The notes under the pieces are model-generated. The model made no database searches. It was not told the DNA's origin and saw only the letters and a list, made by a program, of their open reading frames with translations. Below, in pieces: positions 38,601 to 53,600 of a DNA stretch of 64,000 nt (the stretch's first letter is position 1; each line of letters begins with the position of its first letter). Origin of the DNA: Mercenaria mercenaria (taxonomy: Eukaryota > Mollusca > Bivalvia > Venerida > Veneridae); NCBI RefSeq assembly GCF_021730395.1, contig NC_069362.1:66605501-66669500 (forward strand), given 5' to 3'. The position numbers and the translations under genes are program-made.

Positions 38601-41600
38601 TAAAGAAAAATGTTATTAGCAAAATTCTGCTTTTAGAAAGAAAATGATATCTTATATATTAATTTTTTTCACATATTTTCTTGGAACATAGAAGAACCAT
38701 TGAGTTATTTTTTAAACAGGATTCATATTAGTACTTTTACTGTAAGATGGATGATCTTCGTTTACATGTTTTAAGAGAGAATTTTTGAAAGCTTTCTTGA
38801 AAAAGTTAATAAATTTACCCTCTTACTTACTCCTTTATTCATTCTTGATACAGTAAGAAATTTAATTTGTCACAGACAAAAATCAGTATTTACAAACATT
38901 AATTTCTAAAATAGTGGAGTTTGAAATGTAATAAATGCTTTTTACTTCATTTCTGATTTTTTTGATTTTCTGGTAAAAATATGGCTGTTTTTTAGGACAA
39001 ACATGCTCAACTAATCAAAAGCCTTGTCAAAATAAGGGCATAATTTTGTAAGAAAAGCAAAATAAGAGTTATAGAACTTTTGTAATGTAAGTAAGTTTAT
39101 CACAGTGAAAGTGTGTGAAGTTTCAATCCATTCCTACAAGTGATTACTAAGATGCAAGCTTACAAACAAAATAAATAGGAAATAGGAAAGCGGACGCCAA
39201 CACACTTGTAAGTTCAATAGCTCTACCTGTTCTGCGAATACATTTTTTGTAGTGTGTGAAAAAAATCAAGACTAACTATTTAGCAATAATCACAGCCAGT
39301 ATAATCTAGTTTTATGGAACAAACACCCAGAATCTTGTGTCAACAACAATTTGTCCATTTTGTATGGTTACATCAAGCTACTAAGGATAGGAAATAATTC
39401 ATGTAAAACTATTTCAACCACTGTATCATTTGGTATGCTTGAGTTAATAAAACACTCAGCATATTTGTTTTGATCATAAAATGTGAATATTGATAGATTT
39501 AATCTCAATATTTTTAATCATTCGACCATCAGGGGTAATGAACTGCTATCAATGGTGAATACAACACGAGTCCCGCAGGTGAACTATTCCCTCTATATAA
39601 TATCCAGCCAGCATACAATTTTGATAGCCTAAAATTGAGACACCATCATTTTAATCATTTTGGTTCTTGCTCACAAATATTATTATTTATAACTGCTAAA
39701 ATGATAGGACCAGATGACAGACAAATTATAAAGGTATCAACTTGGTAAACTTAAGAGAGATCAAAACTAAATTATATAAATAAATGTGGTTAAAAACCAT
39801 TGAAAAGACAGGAAATACCAATCCAGAATCCAGCAGGGTTGCAATTATACATAAAAGTAAACACAATTTTGTATTTTTCTTGAATTTCAACTCCATCCTT
39901 CTGTTATATCTATTTTAATGTTTGAGCTATCCTTAAAGAAAATGTAAATATGCACACTATAGAAAAGGTTTCTACAACATGTACAGTCAAACTGATAGAA
40001 ATCTGTTCAAGTCTGGTCTTAAAAAACAAATGACACTGATATGACAGTAAAGTAGTTTTACCTTTGTTTTTTACTTGTCCATGCATAATTGAAAAGCATA
40101 CGCATTGTTCAAAAGTAATACAAAAGGAAGTTATTGTCATACTTAAAAACAAAGACCTTGTTTTAAAAACAGCTTTTAAAGTAGGAAGAGTTTCTACATA
40201 ATTTTGAAACATACTTGAGAATTTCATCATAAGAAAATTTCAATACCATTTATCTGAAGAAGTAATGCATATTCCCCATTCAACCAAACCTTCAATCTGA
40301 AATTACCCATATGAAAATAAGACAGTTTTGTCAATAAACACTATATTATCTTTCAGATACAGTAAAAACACCAATCAAACAACCCAACAACTCATAGAAA
40401 TCAAAGAGAAGCTTCTAACACTGCAAAAACAACTTCAGAATCATTCTGAACATGACCAAGCAGAATGTGAAAACAGACTCCGGAAAGTCAAAGAACATGT
40501 TGATAGAAAGATAACTGACCTCAAAACAAACATTCTTGACTGGCTGGAAGAATTTCGAACTTACACTGCTGTAGCAATAGAAGAATTTCATCATGAAATA
40601 GAAAAGGCTTATTCAGAGAAAACAATGTCAGTAAAGATACTGATGGCTAAATCTGATGCAACACTGGTTAAACTCCAAAATGCAAAAACAAAGTCTGACG
40701 TAGATGACATTGCAGGTTTCACTGAACAAACTCAGTCAGAGGCAAGGAGAATTCTTGAAGACCCTGACAATCATTATGCAAGAATACTGAAGAAGATAAC
40801 AGCTGCTGAACTAGAAAATGCTAATGCTATATTCTCTGAATCAATGGAGGAATTTCTAGGTAACATTAATGCACTGGGAAAGTGTTTGATAGAAGACAAT
40901 AGTTCAGAACCTAGAGAAGCAGTATGCAAATTCTACGATGTTACGGGACCAGAAGATACATCTATATGTGATATAAATGGTTCCTGTGTTATGTCAGATG
41001 GATCGATCCTATTGACAGACTGGAATAACACAAACATTAAATATCTCAATCAAACATATCAGCTGACTAACACATGTGATCTCCCCGGAATACCTTGGGC
41101 CATCTGCTGCAGTGGAAGAGACGAGGTGGCGGTGTCCCTCCATTTTCTTCAGAAAATACAGTTTGTATCACTCAATGAGGGAAACATGAAACTTACATTT
41201 TCTTTTAAAGTAAACCAGAAATGTAGAGGCGTGGCTTGTGCAGGTAACAAGATCTTTGTAAGCTGTGGTGGTGGAGGCATACTAGAGGGAAGGGGGCAAG
41301 TACACATGTTCACCAGAGAGGGGACAATACTTAAAACGTTCAAACTTGACACTATGGGGAGAAATTTATTTTCATGCCCTCAACATATGACTGTCAGTGA
41401 TGATGGGGAATTTCTATACACAGCAGATAAACACTCTGGGGTCGTAAGGATAGACCTGCAGATGACAATTCCAGCTGAAATATATTTAAGTGCAGTAGAA
41501 AGCAAAACAGAAGAGGCCAAAGGTATATGTCTGATTGGGGATTCTGACATTGTTATGTGTGACTTTATCTTAAACACAGTAGATGTGCATAACAATATTG

Positions 41601-44600
41601 AAAGAGATGGCGCAAGTTTTCAAACCTTATTGGACAGAAACGATGACATCTGCAATCCTCAGTCTTTATGTTACAACAGAAATAAGAAACAGCTTGTAGT
41701 TACTAGTGGAAATACCAACTTCATTCAAGTATTTGACATGGAAACAGAGTAATAGTTTTGTATATTTGTCACAGCAAGGAAGCTTAGACATTATGCAAAT
41801 GAGCGTGCAAAAACGTTTTAATATATGCCCATTGCAGTAGACTACTTTTGTTTTTTTGAATTAAATGGATAATTATTTAGCATACTACTTGTTATTTTTA
41901 CCCATTTCGACTTTTTATGGGCCATAACTCCAGAGCAACAAGGACTAACTGGCTGAGTCTGAATTTCCAACTTGATTAAGATAATATGCCCTTAAGATGA
42001 CCATGGGTTAAAAACTGCTTTAGCTATAATATGTGGACACTGTAAATTTTCACAATTTTAAGTAATTCAAGGGCCAGACTCAAAAGTGACAGCGAGTATC
42101 TGACTGTTTATCAAATATGGCCAAGATAATATGCACAGAAACATTGTGACCAAGTTTTGTGATTATTTGATAAGAATTGCTCAAGTTAGAGTGGACTGCG
42201 CAGTAACTTATCAAACCTGAACGAAGCATTATGCCCATAAACATTGTGACAGAGTTTGATAAACGTTTGAAAAGAGTTACTCCAGTAAGAAAGCTAACAC
42301 TGTCATTTTTTCCAATTTTAAAGGCCATAACTTCAGAGACTTGGATTTCAATCTTTGTCATGATATAACACAGTTACCCATAAACATTGAAAAAGTTTGG
42401 TGAAAATCAGATAAGAATATTCAAGTTAAAAAGTGGTCACTGTCAATTTTCACAACTTTTAGTAATTCACAGGCCATACCTCCAGAGCCACATGAACAAT
42501 CTGGATCAGTCCTGATTGAGATATTCTGAGATATAATAACCCGCATATATCCCAACCATGTGCCTTTACAATAACCAACATGTACCCCTACCATGTGCCT
42601 TTACAATAATCCACATATACCCCTACCATGTGCCTTTACAATAACCCACATATACCCCAACCATGTGCCTTTACAATAACCCACATATACCCCAACCATG
42701 TGCCTTTACAATAACCCACATATACCCCAACCATGTGCCTTTACAATAACCCACATATACCCTAACCATGTGCCTTTACAATAACCCACATAATATTATA
42801 CCCATACCATGTGCCTTTACAATGGCTATATTGGCGGGCAACAACAAATGCACCAATTCTAAACATCGCCAAATATAAGCACCGCTCTTTAATAACATCT
42901 GCCGATAATTCAACATAAGGGAGAAAAGTACTGCAGATTCAGTTGGCAATGACACTCTGTTGGCAAATACTACAGAAGAACGGCTATTTGGCGCTTGTCA
43001 TCGATCCTCTTTATTGGGACTTACTTTGCACCTATAATATATCTAAATTAGCAATTTAGTGTTACAGCCAGTAGAACAGTGATTGTCATTTTATCATTGA
43101 TCTTAATAATGGGGAGCTTCTTGACACGCGTATTATTCTGAAGTTGTAAATTACAGGTCGATATCTCAAATGCGACAGGTATGAAAACGTATACAACAAA
43201 CATATGACAAAAGATGTACAAGTAGCTAATGAATATAAGATATTAGAACTATCAATAGTACCTTTTGTTCTGTAATAATCATGTACGGTATTGATATAAT
43301 ATAACATAATTATAATTGAATAATGACAGATACCATTACAGATTATGACGATAACAACATGATTGGTGAATGTTTAATCAAATTACGTGTATATACTACA
43401 ATGCTCCGAGAGATTTAATGGAATTAAATCTCAATCACTCATAACTTGTCTTTCAGAAGATTATCGTTAATTCATTTTTGACAGGTTATACCTATAACTG
43501 GTCATTACGACTGTCGGAAAAAAAAGTAGGTGGTTTAATCTGGCGATTTTTTGACAGTAGGTTTTATTTTGGAGGTTGAGAGCTATACCACCAAATCTTA
43601 ACACCGCCAAATCAAAGCCATAAAACAAGAGGACCATGATGGTCCTGAATCGCTCACCTGTCCCCACATGACCCAGTTTTTAACTGAGCATGACGTCGTT
43701 TTTTCTATAATTTGACATAGTGGCCTAGTTTTAGAGCTCATGTGACCCAGTTTTGAACTTGACCTAGACATCATCGAGATAAAAATTCTGACCAATTTTC
43801 ATGAAGATCATTTGAAAAATATGGCCTCTAGAGAGGTCACAAGGTTTTTCTATAATTTGACCTAATGACCTAGTTTTTGAAGGCACGTGACCCAGTTTCA
43901 AACTTGACCTAGATATCATCAAGGTGAACATTCTCAGCAATTTTCATGAAGATCTCATGAAAAGTTTGACCTAGATATCATCAAGGTAAACATTCTCACC
44001 AATTTTCATGACGATCTCCTGAACAGTATGGCCTCTAGAGAGGTCACAAGGTTTTCTATTTTTAGACCTACTGACCAAGTTTTTGACTGCACGTGACCCA
44101 CTTTCGAACTTGACCTAGATATCATCAAGGTGAACATTCAGACCAACTTTCATGAAGATCCATTGAAAAATACGGCCTCTAGGGAGGTCACAAGGATTTT
44201 CTATTTTTAGACCTATTGACCTAGTTTTGGCCCACACGTGACCAAGTTTCGAACTTGACCTAGATATCATCAAGATGAACATTCTGACCAATTTTCATGA
44301 AGATCCATTGAAAAATATGGCCTCTAGGGAGGTCACAAGGTTTTTCTTTTTTTAGATGTAATGACCTAGTTTTTGACCGCATGTGTCCAACTTTCAAACT
44401 TGACCTAGATATCATCAAGGCGAACATTCTGACCAATTTTCATGAAGATCCATTGAAAAATATGGCTTCTAGAGAGGTCACTAGGTTTTTCTATTTTTAG
44501 ACCTAATGACCTAGTTTTTGACTGCACGTGACCCACTTTCAAACTTGATCTAGATGTCATCAAGGTGAACATTCAGACCAACTTTCATTAAGATCCATTG

Positions 44601-47600
44601 AAAAATATGGTCTCTAGAGAGGTCACAAGGTTTTTCTATTTTAAGACCTACTGACCTAATTTTTGAGGGCAAGTGACCCAGTTTTGAACTTGACCTAGAT
44701 ATCATCAAGCTGGATATTCAGACCAACTTTCATACAGATCTCATGAAAAATATGGCTTCTAGAGAGGTCACTAGGTTTTTCTATTTTTAGACCTAATGAC
44801 CTAGTTTTTGACTGCACGTGACCCACTTTCAAACTTGACCTAGATATCATCAAGTTAAACATTCTGACTAATTTTCATGAAGATCCATTGAAAAATATGG
44901 CCTCTAGAGGGGTCACAAGGTTTTTCTATTTTTAGACCTACTGACCTAGTTTTGGACCACATGTGACCCAGTTTCGAACTTGACCTAGATATCATCAAGC
45001 TGGATATTCAGACCAACTTTCATACAGATCTCATGAAAAATATTGCCTCTAGAGAGGTCTCAAAGTTTTTTTATTATTTGACCTAGTGACCTACTTTTTG
45101 AAGACACGTGACCCACTTTCAAACTTGACCTAGATATCATCAAGATGAACATTCTGACCAATTTTTATGAAGATCCATTCACAAGTATGGCCTCTAGAGA
45201 GGTCACAAGGTTTTTTCTATTTTTAGACCTACTGACCTAGTTTTTGACCGCACGTGACCCAGTTTCAAACTTGATCTAGATATCATCAAGATGAACATTC
45301 AGACCAATTTTCATACAGATCCCATGAAAAATATGGCCTTTAGAGAGGTCACAAGGTTTTTCTATTATTTGACCTACTGACCTAGTTTTTGAAGGCATGT
45401 GACCCAGTTTGGAACTTGACCTAGATATCATCAAGGTGAACATTCTGACTAATTTTCATGAAGATCTTGTGAAATAAATGGCCTCTAGAGAGGTCACAAG
45501 GTTTTTCTATTTTTAGACCTACTGACCTAGTTTTTCACCGCACATGACCCAGTTTCGAACTTGACCTAGATATCATCAAGGTGAACATTCTGACCAATTT
45601 TCATAAAGATCCAATGAAAAATGTGACCTCTAGAGTGGTCACAAGCATAAGTTTAGGCACGCACGCACGTATGCATGCACGCAGGCACGCACGACGGATG
45701 CTGCGTGATCACAAAAGCTCACCTTGTCGCTTTGTGACAGGTGAGCTAAAAACGCCAACATTTCGCCGTGCAAATATAGACGTATACAGTAGTCTCCTAC
45801 TCTCATGGAAACAATATCTCTGTCTTTTCTCTTATATTTATACATCATTGATATATCCAGTAAATCACATGCTTATTCTGCCAGTCAACAAAAAGTTTGA
45901 AATGTGATATAAATATGGTGTGGTTATATGATAAGAGAGATAACTGTGTACAAACTTTGATGAAAAGAGCACAAAACAGTTACGTCCCTTCTTAATTTAA
46001 CTGACACAACTATACATGTAACTTACTTGTCTGGATCTTTTTTAATTTTCTTTTTAATAATTTCTTATATAATCTGACACTTGCAGTATGTTTTGGAAGA
46101 AAAAGGACATAACTGTACAAAACTTTAATAGCTGGTGGAGTGATCACTTAAGATCTTAACAAACAGTCTGACTAGTAACTTACATAATCCTAACAATAAA
46201 ACAAAATCTAGTGCTTGGTAAATCTCTACAGAGAACATTTACTGAACTAGATAAAGCCCCATCTATTGGTTGAGCTTGGTCCCATACATGTAGCTTGGCT
46301 GTAAACAGTCAGGTAGCCTGACTCTACACATGTACCTGACTCTACACATGTACCTGACTCTAAATAGTCAGGTAGACTGATTATACACATGTACCTGATT
46401 CTACAAATGTAGCCTGACTCTACACAATCATATCGCCTGACTTTATACAGTCATGTAGCCTCTTACTGTCCATGTAGCCTGACTCTGCACATGTAGTCTG
46501 ACTCTACACAGTCATGCAGCCTGTCTGCACATGTACCTGACTCTACACATGTAACCTTACTCTGCACAGTTGTGTAGCCTGACTCTACAAGTAGCCTGAC
46601 TGCACATGTAGCCTGATTCTACACAGTCATGTAGCCTGACTCTACACAGTCATGTAGCCTGACCCTGCACAGTCATGTAGCCTGTCTGCACATGTAGCCT
46701 GACTACACAGTTATTTAGTGTGTCTCTACACATGTAACCATACTCTGCACAGTTGTGTAGCCTGACTGCACAGTCATGTAGCCTGCCTGCACATGTAGCT
46801 TGACTCTACACAGTCATGTAGCCTGACTCTACACAGTCATGTAGCCTGTCTGCACATGTAGCCTGACTCTACACAATCATGCAGCCTGACTGCACATAGT
46901 GTAATTTCTAGAGTGACGCAGCGGGGCGTCCCTCCCTGCCCTTTTTAACTGCCGCCACGCTGCCCTTAAAATGTGCCCTCCTGCCTTTGATCTTCTGCTA
47001 AATCCCGACCTTTATCCTGTAGAAATGCCTCGCCGATTATTTGATCAGCAAATTATGTCACGGCAAGTGCACACAGGTGACGAGAATCATTGAGGAGCAC
47101 GTGAAAGTCCCCTGTAAAATTTCTTCTAGCAAGCATTATATTAGACCATTGTTTAGTATAAGAAGTATATATCTTTGCAGTCTGATCCTACCTTAATTTC
47201 AACCAGAAAATCCACAAATTTTAATGAATTTCGGAAGCAAAAATAAGTTTAGAATATCCGTTCACGATTCTTATTATTCCCGATGTCGTATGCAATCGGA
47301 AGCGTTCAATCTGCCAAGTTTTAGGCTGTGACTCAACTCAACTCAACTCAAATTTTCCATAATTCCTTCAAACAAGAGGGCCATGAAGGCCCTGTATCGC
47401 TCACCTGACCTATTGACCTAAAGATCATCAAGATTAACATTCTGACCAAGTTTCATTAAGATATGGTCATAAATAAGTGTTAACAAGCTTTTCCTTTGAT
47501 TTGACCCCCTGACCTAGTTTTTGACCCAACATGACCCAGCTTTGAACTTGACCTAAAGATCATCAAGTTTAACATTCTGACTAAGTTTCATGAAGATACA

Positions 47601-50600
47601 GTCATAAATGTGGCCTCTAGAGAGTTAACAAGCTTTTCCTTTGATTTGACCCCGTGACCTAGTTTTTGACCCAACATGATCCAGATTCGAACTTGACCTA
47701 AAGATCATCAAGTTTAACATTCTGACTAAGTTTCATGAAGATACAGTCATAAATGTGGCCTCTAGAGAGTTAACAAGCTTTTCCTTTGATTTGACCCCGT
47801 GACCTAGTTTTTGACCCAACACGACCCAAATTCGAATTTGACCTAAAGATCATCAAGTTTAAGTGTTAAGTTTCATGAAGATACAGTCATAAATGTGGCC
47901 TCTAGAGTGTTAACAAGCTTTTCCTTTGATTTGACCTAGTGACCTAGTTTCTGACCCCAGCTGACCCAGATTTAACCTTGACCTAAAGATCACCAAGATA
48001 AACATTCTGACCAAGTTTCATTAAGATATGGTCATAAATGTGGCCTCTACAGTGTTAATTAGCTTTTACTTTGATTTGACCGGGTGACCTAGTTTTTGAC
48101 CCAACATGACCCAGATTGGAACTTGACCTAAAGATCATCAAGTTTAACATTCTGACTAAGTTTCATGAAGGTACAGTCATAAATGTGGCCTCTAGAGTGT
48201 TAACAAGCTTTTCCTTTGATTTGACCTAGTGACCTAGTTTTTGACCCCAGCTGACCTAGATTTAAACTTGACCTAAAGATCACCAAGATAAACATTCTGA
48301 CCAAGTTTCATTAAGATATGGTCATAAATGTGGCCTCTACAGTGTTAATTAGCTTTTCCTTTGATTTGACCGGGTGACCTAGTTTTTGATCCAACATGAC
48401 CCAGATTGGAACTTAACCTAAAGATCATCAAGTTTAACATTCTGACTAAGTTTTATGAAGGTACAGTCATAAATGTGGCCTCTAGAGTGTTAACAAGCTT
48501 TTCCTTTGATCTGACCTAGTGACCTAGTTTTTGACCCCAGCTGACCCAGATTTAAATTTGACCTAAAGATCACCAAGATAAACATTCTGACCAAGTTTCA
48601 TTAAGATATGGTCATAAATGTGGCCTCTACAGTGTTAATTAGCTTTTCCTTTGATTTGACCGGGTGACCTAGTTTTTGATCCTACATGACCCAGATTCAA
48701 ACTTGATCTTAGGATCATCAATATTAACATTCTGACCAAGTTTCAGGAAGATATAGTCATAAATGCGGCCTCTACAGTGTTAAAAAGCTTTTCCTTTGAT
48801 TTGACCTGGTGACCTAGTTTTTGACCCCAGATGACCCAATATCAAATTCGTCCAAGACTTTATTAAGGACAACACTCTGACCAAGTTTCATTAAGATTGG
48901 GCCAAAATTGTGACCCCTAGAGTGTTAACAAGCTTTTCCTTTGATTTGACCTGGTGACCTAGATTTTGACCCCAGATGACCCGATATCAAACTTGTCCAA
49001 GATTTTATTGAGGGTAACATTCTGACCAAGTTTCATTAAGATTGGGCCAAAATTGTGACCTCTAGAGTGTTAACAAGCTTTTCCTTTGATTTGACCTGGT
49101 GACCTAGTTTTTGACCCCAGATGACCCAATATCGAACTCATCCAAGATTTTATCGAGGGTAACATTCTGACTAAGTTTCATTAAGATTGGGCCAAAAATG
49201 TGACCTCTAGAGTGTTAACAGTCAAATTGTTGACGACGGACGGACGGACGGACGACGACGGACGCCGGACACAGGGTGATCACTAAAGCTCACCTTTGAG
49301 CACTTCGTGCTCAGGTGAGCTAAAAAGCTGACTATCAATGTTATTTTTTATGATAAGTAACATCATAATTTGAGGAATTATCTCTGGTTTACTTTAGTAA
49401 GTCAAGTAAACTGAGCAAAACCCATTTTCACATGACATTCTGAATGTGTACCAGTATCCAGATAGTACATTTTGGATACATTTTTTTACAAACTTTTCTA
49501 GCATTTTTCTGTTAATAAAAAATTGATGAAATTCCTAATTAATATGACATGAATTTTGATACATATTGGTTTACAATGTGACCTGAAACTGACCTTTTTA
49601 TTATGTTTTAACATGATCTTGGCTTCAAGCTTATTAGATAGGCCTACAAATAACATATAAAAGCCCTCCACTATATATTATATCATACTCATATGAATAA
49701 ATTGACATCCTTGTTGACATTTTTTAAGAAAAAAGCTTCAATGAATGGTTTAAAAAAAAATATATAAAGTAATGTAAAACCCTTTGTAAACTCTGTTACT
49801 GGTTTTGGGAACATATCTTTTACCACTTTATTCTGTGATTTAAAAGTGTGTACACAATGATCATAAATGTAATGAATACATAACTATAAACATCTAGAAA
49901 TGTAACTACTGCTGCGGTAACTTTCCAGTTTAAAACGGCACTCTGGCCCTTTGGGCAGCACCCTGCCCCTTTTAGACAGCACCCTGCCCTTTTTGAGCTC
50001 TAGAAATAACACTAGCACATGTGGCCTGACTCTACACAGTAATGCAAGCTGACTCTACACAGACATGTAGCCTTACTCTACACAATCATGTAGCTTGACT
50101 CTAAACAGTCATGTAGCCTGACTGCACATGTAACCTGACCCTTCACAGTCATGTTGCCTGATTCTATACAGTCATGTAACCCGACTCTGCACAGTCATGA
50201 AGCTTGACTCTGCACAGTCATGTAGCCTGACTCTACACAGTCATGCAGCCTGACTCAGTCATGTAGCCTGACTGCACATGTTGCCTGACTCTACACAGTC
50301 ATGCAGCCTGACTGCATCTGTAGCCTAACTGTACACAACCATGCAGCCTGACTCTATGCAACCATGTAGCTTGACTCTACGCAGTCATGTAGCCTGACTG
50401 CACTTGTAACCTGACTCTGCACAGTCATTTTGCCTGACTCCACAAAGTCATGTAGCCTGACTTCAAAAGTAGTTAGACTCTATACAGTCATGCAGCCTGA
50501 CTTAACACAGGTAACCTGTCTCTAAACATGTAGCCTGACTCTACACATGTAGTCTGACTCTACACATGTAGCCTGACTCTACAATTAAACCTGACTCTAT

Positions 50601-53600
50601 ATATGAAGCCTGACTCTACACATGTAGTCTGACTCTACATTTGCAGCCTGACTCTACACATGTAGCCTAACTTTATACATGTAGCCTGACTCAACACATT
50701 AAGCATACCTCTACACATGTAACCTGACTCTACACATGTAGCCTGACTCTACACATGAAGCCTGACTATACACACGTAGCCTTACTCTATACATAGAGTA
50801 AATATACTTTATTTGTCAACAGAGCCACCTAGGAGAATGTGAAATGCATTTTAAGCAACATACAATTAAGGCAGAGTAATAAGTAGTTCAATGTTTCACA
50901 TGTATAAAGCAAAGAGGAAAGAAGACATGAAGGGATAATCCTTCACCTGACTTACCTAGCAAAAATGGCTCCCATTTAATTTCTTTATCTTTCTGCTGGC
51001 CCCTAACAAACAAATTCTTCTTATTTACCTTTTTAGGATTCTCAATTATTTTTTCCATTTAACTTAATAACACTGAAATTGTCCTTTGGTTGCAGGCCTA
51101 TTAACAGGGTCTTAATAAATCATATCACAAGAAAACATGTGGGTATATAAATACATATATTTAACAAATTTCTTTACAAAGAGGATAGAGATTTCTTTCA
51201 ATAAGCTGGTGCCCCTTAAAAGAACCAGTTTTGTTAACAAATCCTATGTCCTACTGAAGTCTGTACCTAATCAATACTGGGATGTAATTATTGACCAGGA
51301 AATAGCAATGGCCACTTTTTAACCAGCAAACAATCTTCCAAAACAAGAGCTGTCCGTAAGACAGCCAGTGCTCAACTATTCGAATTGTTGCCCCAGAAGC
51401 GGGAATATTACCCTAAATGTTAAAATATCTATTGAGTTTCAATCCAGTATCTGCATTAGTTTTGGAGATAGTAACTTGCATGCAAGTTTTAAGTTCAAAA
51501 GGGGACATGATTTGGCCAAAATGCATGTCAGAGTTATGGGACTTGATGCAATCAACTAGTTTTATAACCCCGAAGACATATGTGAACTTTCAATTTAATA
51601 TCTGCATTTGTTTTGAGGATAGTGACTTGCACGAAAAATTCTAAGTCCAAAAGAGAGCATAATTTACTCAAAATGCATGTCACCGTTATGGGACTTGACC
51701 AAGTGAGGTTGGTAATTGATCTAGCAAAAAGAAAAAAATAAGTTTCAAATCTATATGCCTTTAAGTAATAGCATATGTACTTGCATGCGAAACTTTAACC
51801 AGGATTTTTTAAGTCCAAAAGGGGACATAATTTGGCCAAAATACATGTCAGAGTTATGGTTCTTGATGCTGTAAACTATATTTATAACCCTGAAGACACA
51901 TGTGAAGTTTCAATTCAATATCTGTATTAGTTTTGGAGAAAGAAACTTGCATGCAAAACTTTAACCATAATTTTCTAAGGCCAAAAGGGGGCATAATTTG
52001 CCCAAAATGCATATCAGAGTTATGGGACATGACCCAGTGAGGTTGGTAATTGACCTAGAAAAAGAAAAAACAAGTTTCAAATCTAACCTTGAGAGAAAAT
52101 CATTATGACTTACTTAGAGAGAAAAATGGGTATAACTAACTTTCAGATAAAATTAGAATTACAAACCTTGAGAGTAAATAAGCATAACTAACCTTGAGAG
52201 AAAACCTGGAGAGAAAATGTGTATAACTAACCTTGACAGAAAATAAGTATAACTAACCCTGGGAGAAAATGAGAATTACTAACCTTGAGAAAAAATGTGG
52301 ATAACTAACCTTGACATAAAATGAGTATACTAACCCAGAGAGAAAATTAATATTACTTACCTTATCTTGAGAGAAAATGGGTATAACTAACTTTGAGAGA
52401 AAATGAGTATAATTAGCCTTGAGAAAAATGAGTACTACTTACCTTTCTGATTTGATAATCATCTTCTATGACTCCATCATCCATGAGATGTGTTTGCCAG
52501 ATATCCTCTGTCACCATACTGTAAACCCCTTCCTCAGGATCACATTGGTCATCTGTTATAGATGGTTTCACTATCATAAACTGCTTATAGTGTCTGTCTG
52601 TCTCATTCAGCTTCAATTAAAAAAAAAATAAACATAAAACTTAAAAGAATATTTCTTTCTGGTATATGATAAACATTTGAAATTTCCTGAGAAACAAGCA
52701 CACCATATCACTGAAAAATACCTTGACCTCTAAAATGATTTGTACAGAAAACTGTTAATAAATCCCAGAAGACAACAACAACAGTATTCATAAGCTTAAA
52801 TCACAACCATCTATCTCAAGCTGTAATAAACAAAACTACAGAAAACTGCACAATCAGCCCTAACCCAGTCAGTGATAACATTTTAAGAACCTAAACTTTC
52901 TAGACTGGTGACAAAAAGACAGTAACATATCTCAAATCACCTGAACTAACAAACTTTTAAAAAAAGAGCTGTCGGAGGACAGCAATGCTCAACAGTCTTG
53001 TCAAATGAACAAATATTAAAGTCAAAAAAGGGGCATAATTTTGTAAAATTGCAAAGCAGGATTATGGAACCTGTACAATGCATATCATGACAATGGACAA
53101 TTGTGTGAAGTTTCAATCCATTCCCATTAGTGGGTACTGATATACAAACTTACATACAAAAACTTAACCAAAAACAGCTAAGTTGAAAAAGGGGCATAAT
53201 TTTGTAAAAATGCAAAGTAGAGTTATCGATTATGTGCACTGCATGTCAGATCATCACAGTGAACAAGTGTGTGATGTTTTAATCTATTCCCGTAGTGGGT
53301 ACTGAGATACCAGCTTACATATAAAACCTTAACCAAAAATTTTTAAGTCGAAAAAGGGGCATAATTTTGTAAACAAGAGGGCCATGATGACCTTGGATCG
53401 CTCACCTGAGTAATATGAGCTACATGTTTCAAATGTCAAACTGATGATAAAATATTAAGAAAGCCTGTAGGTCACATTCATGGTCAATGAAATTCAGTTT
53501 TACGATTTGTGTGCAAAACTGTGTACGTCATCAAAATTTCAAGACTGTATCTTAAAAAACAAGAAAGTAGGTCAGCAGGTTAAGGTCACAGTCAAGTGAC

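Noticed and set aside
46300-50790. CRISPR-like array
   Set aside because: Units are degenerate, contiguous and of variable length, with no constant repeat and unique spacers. The context is a eukaryotic intron.
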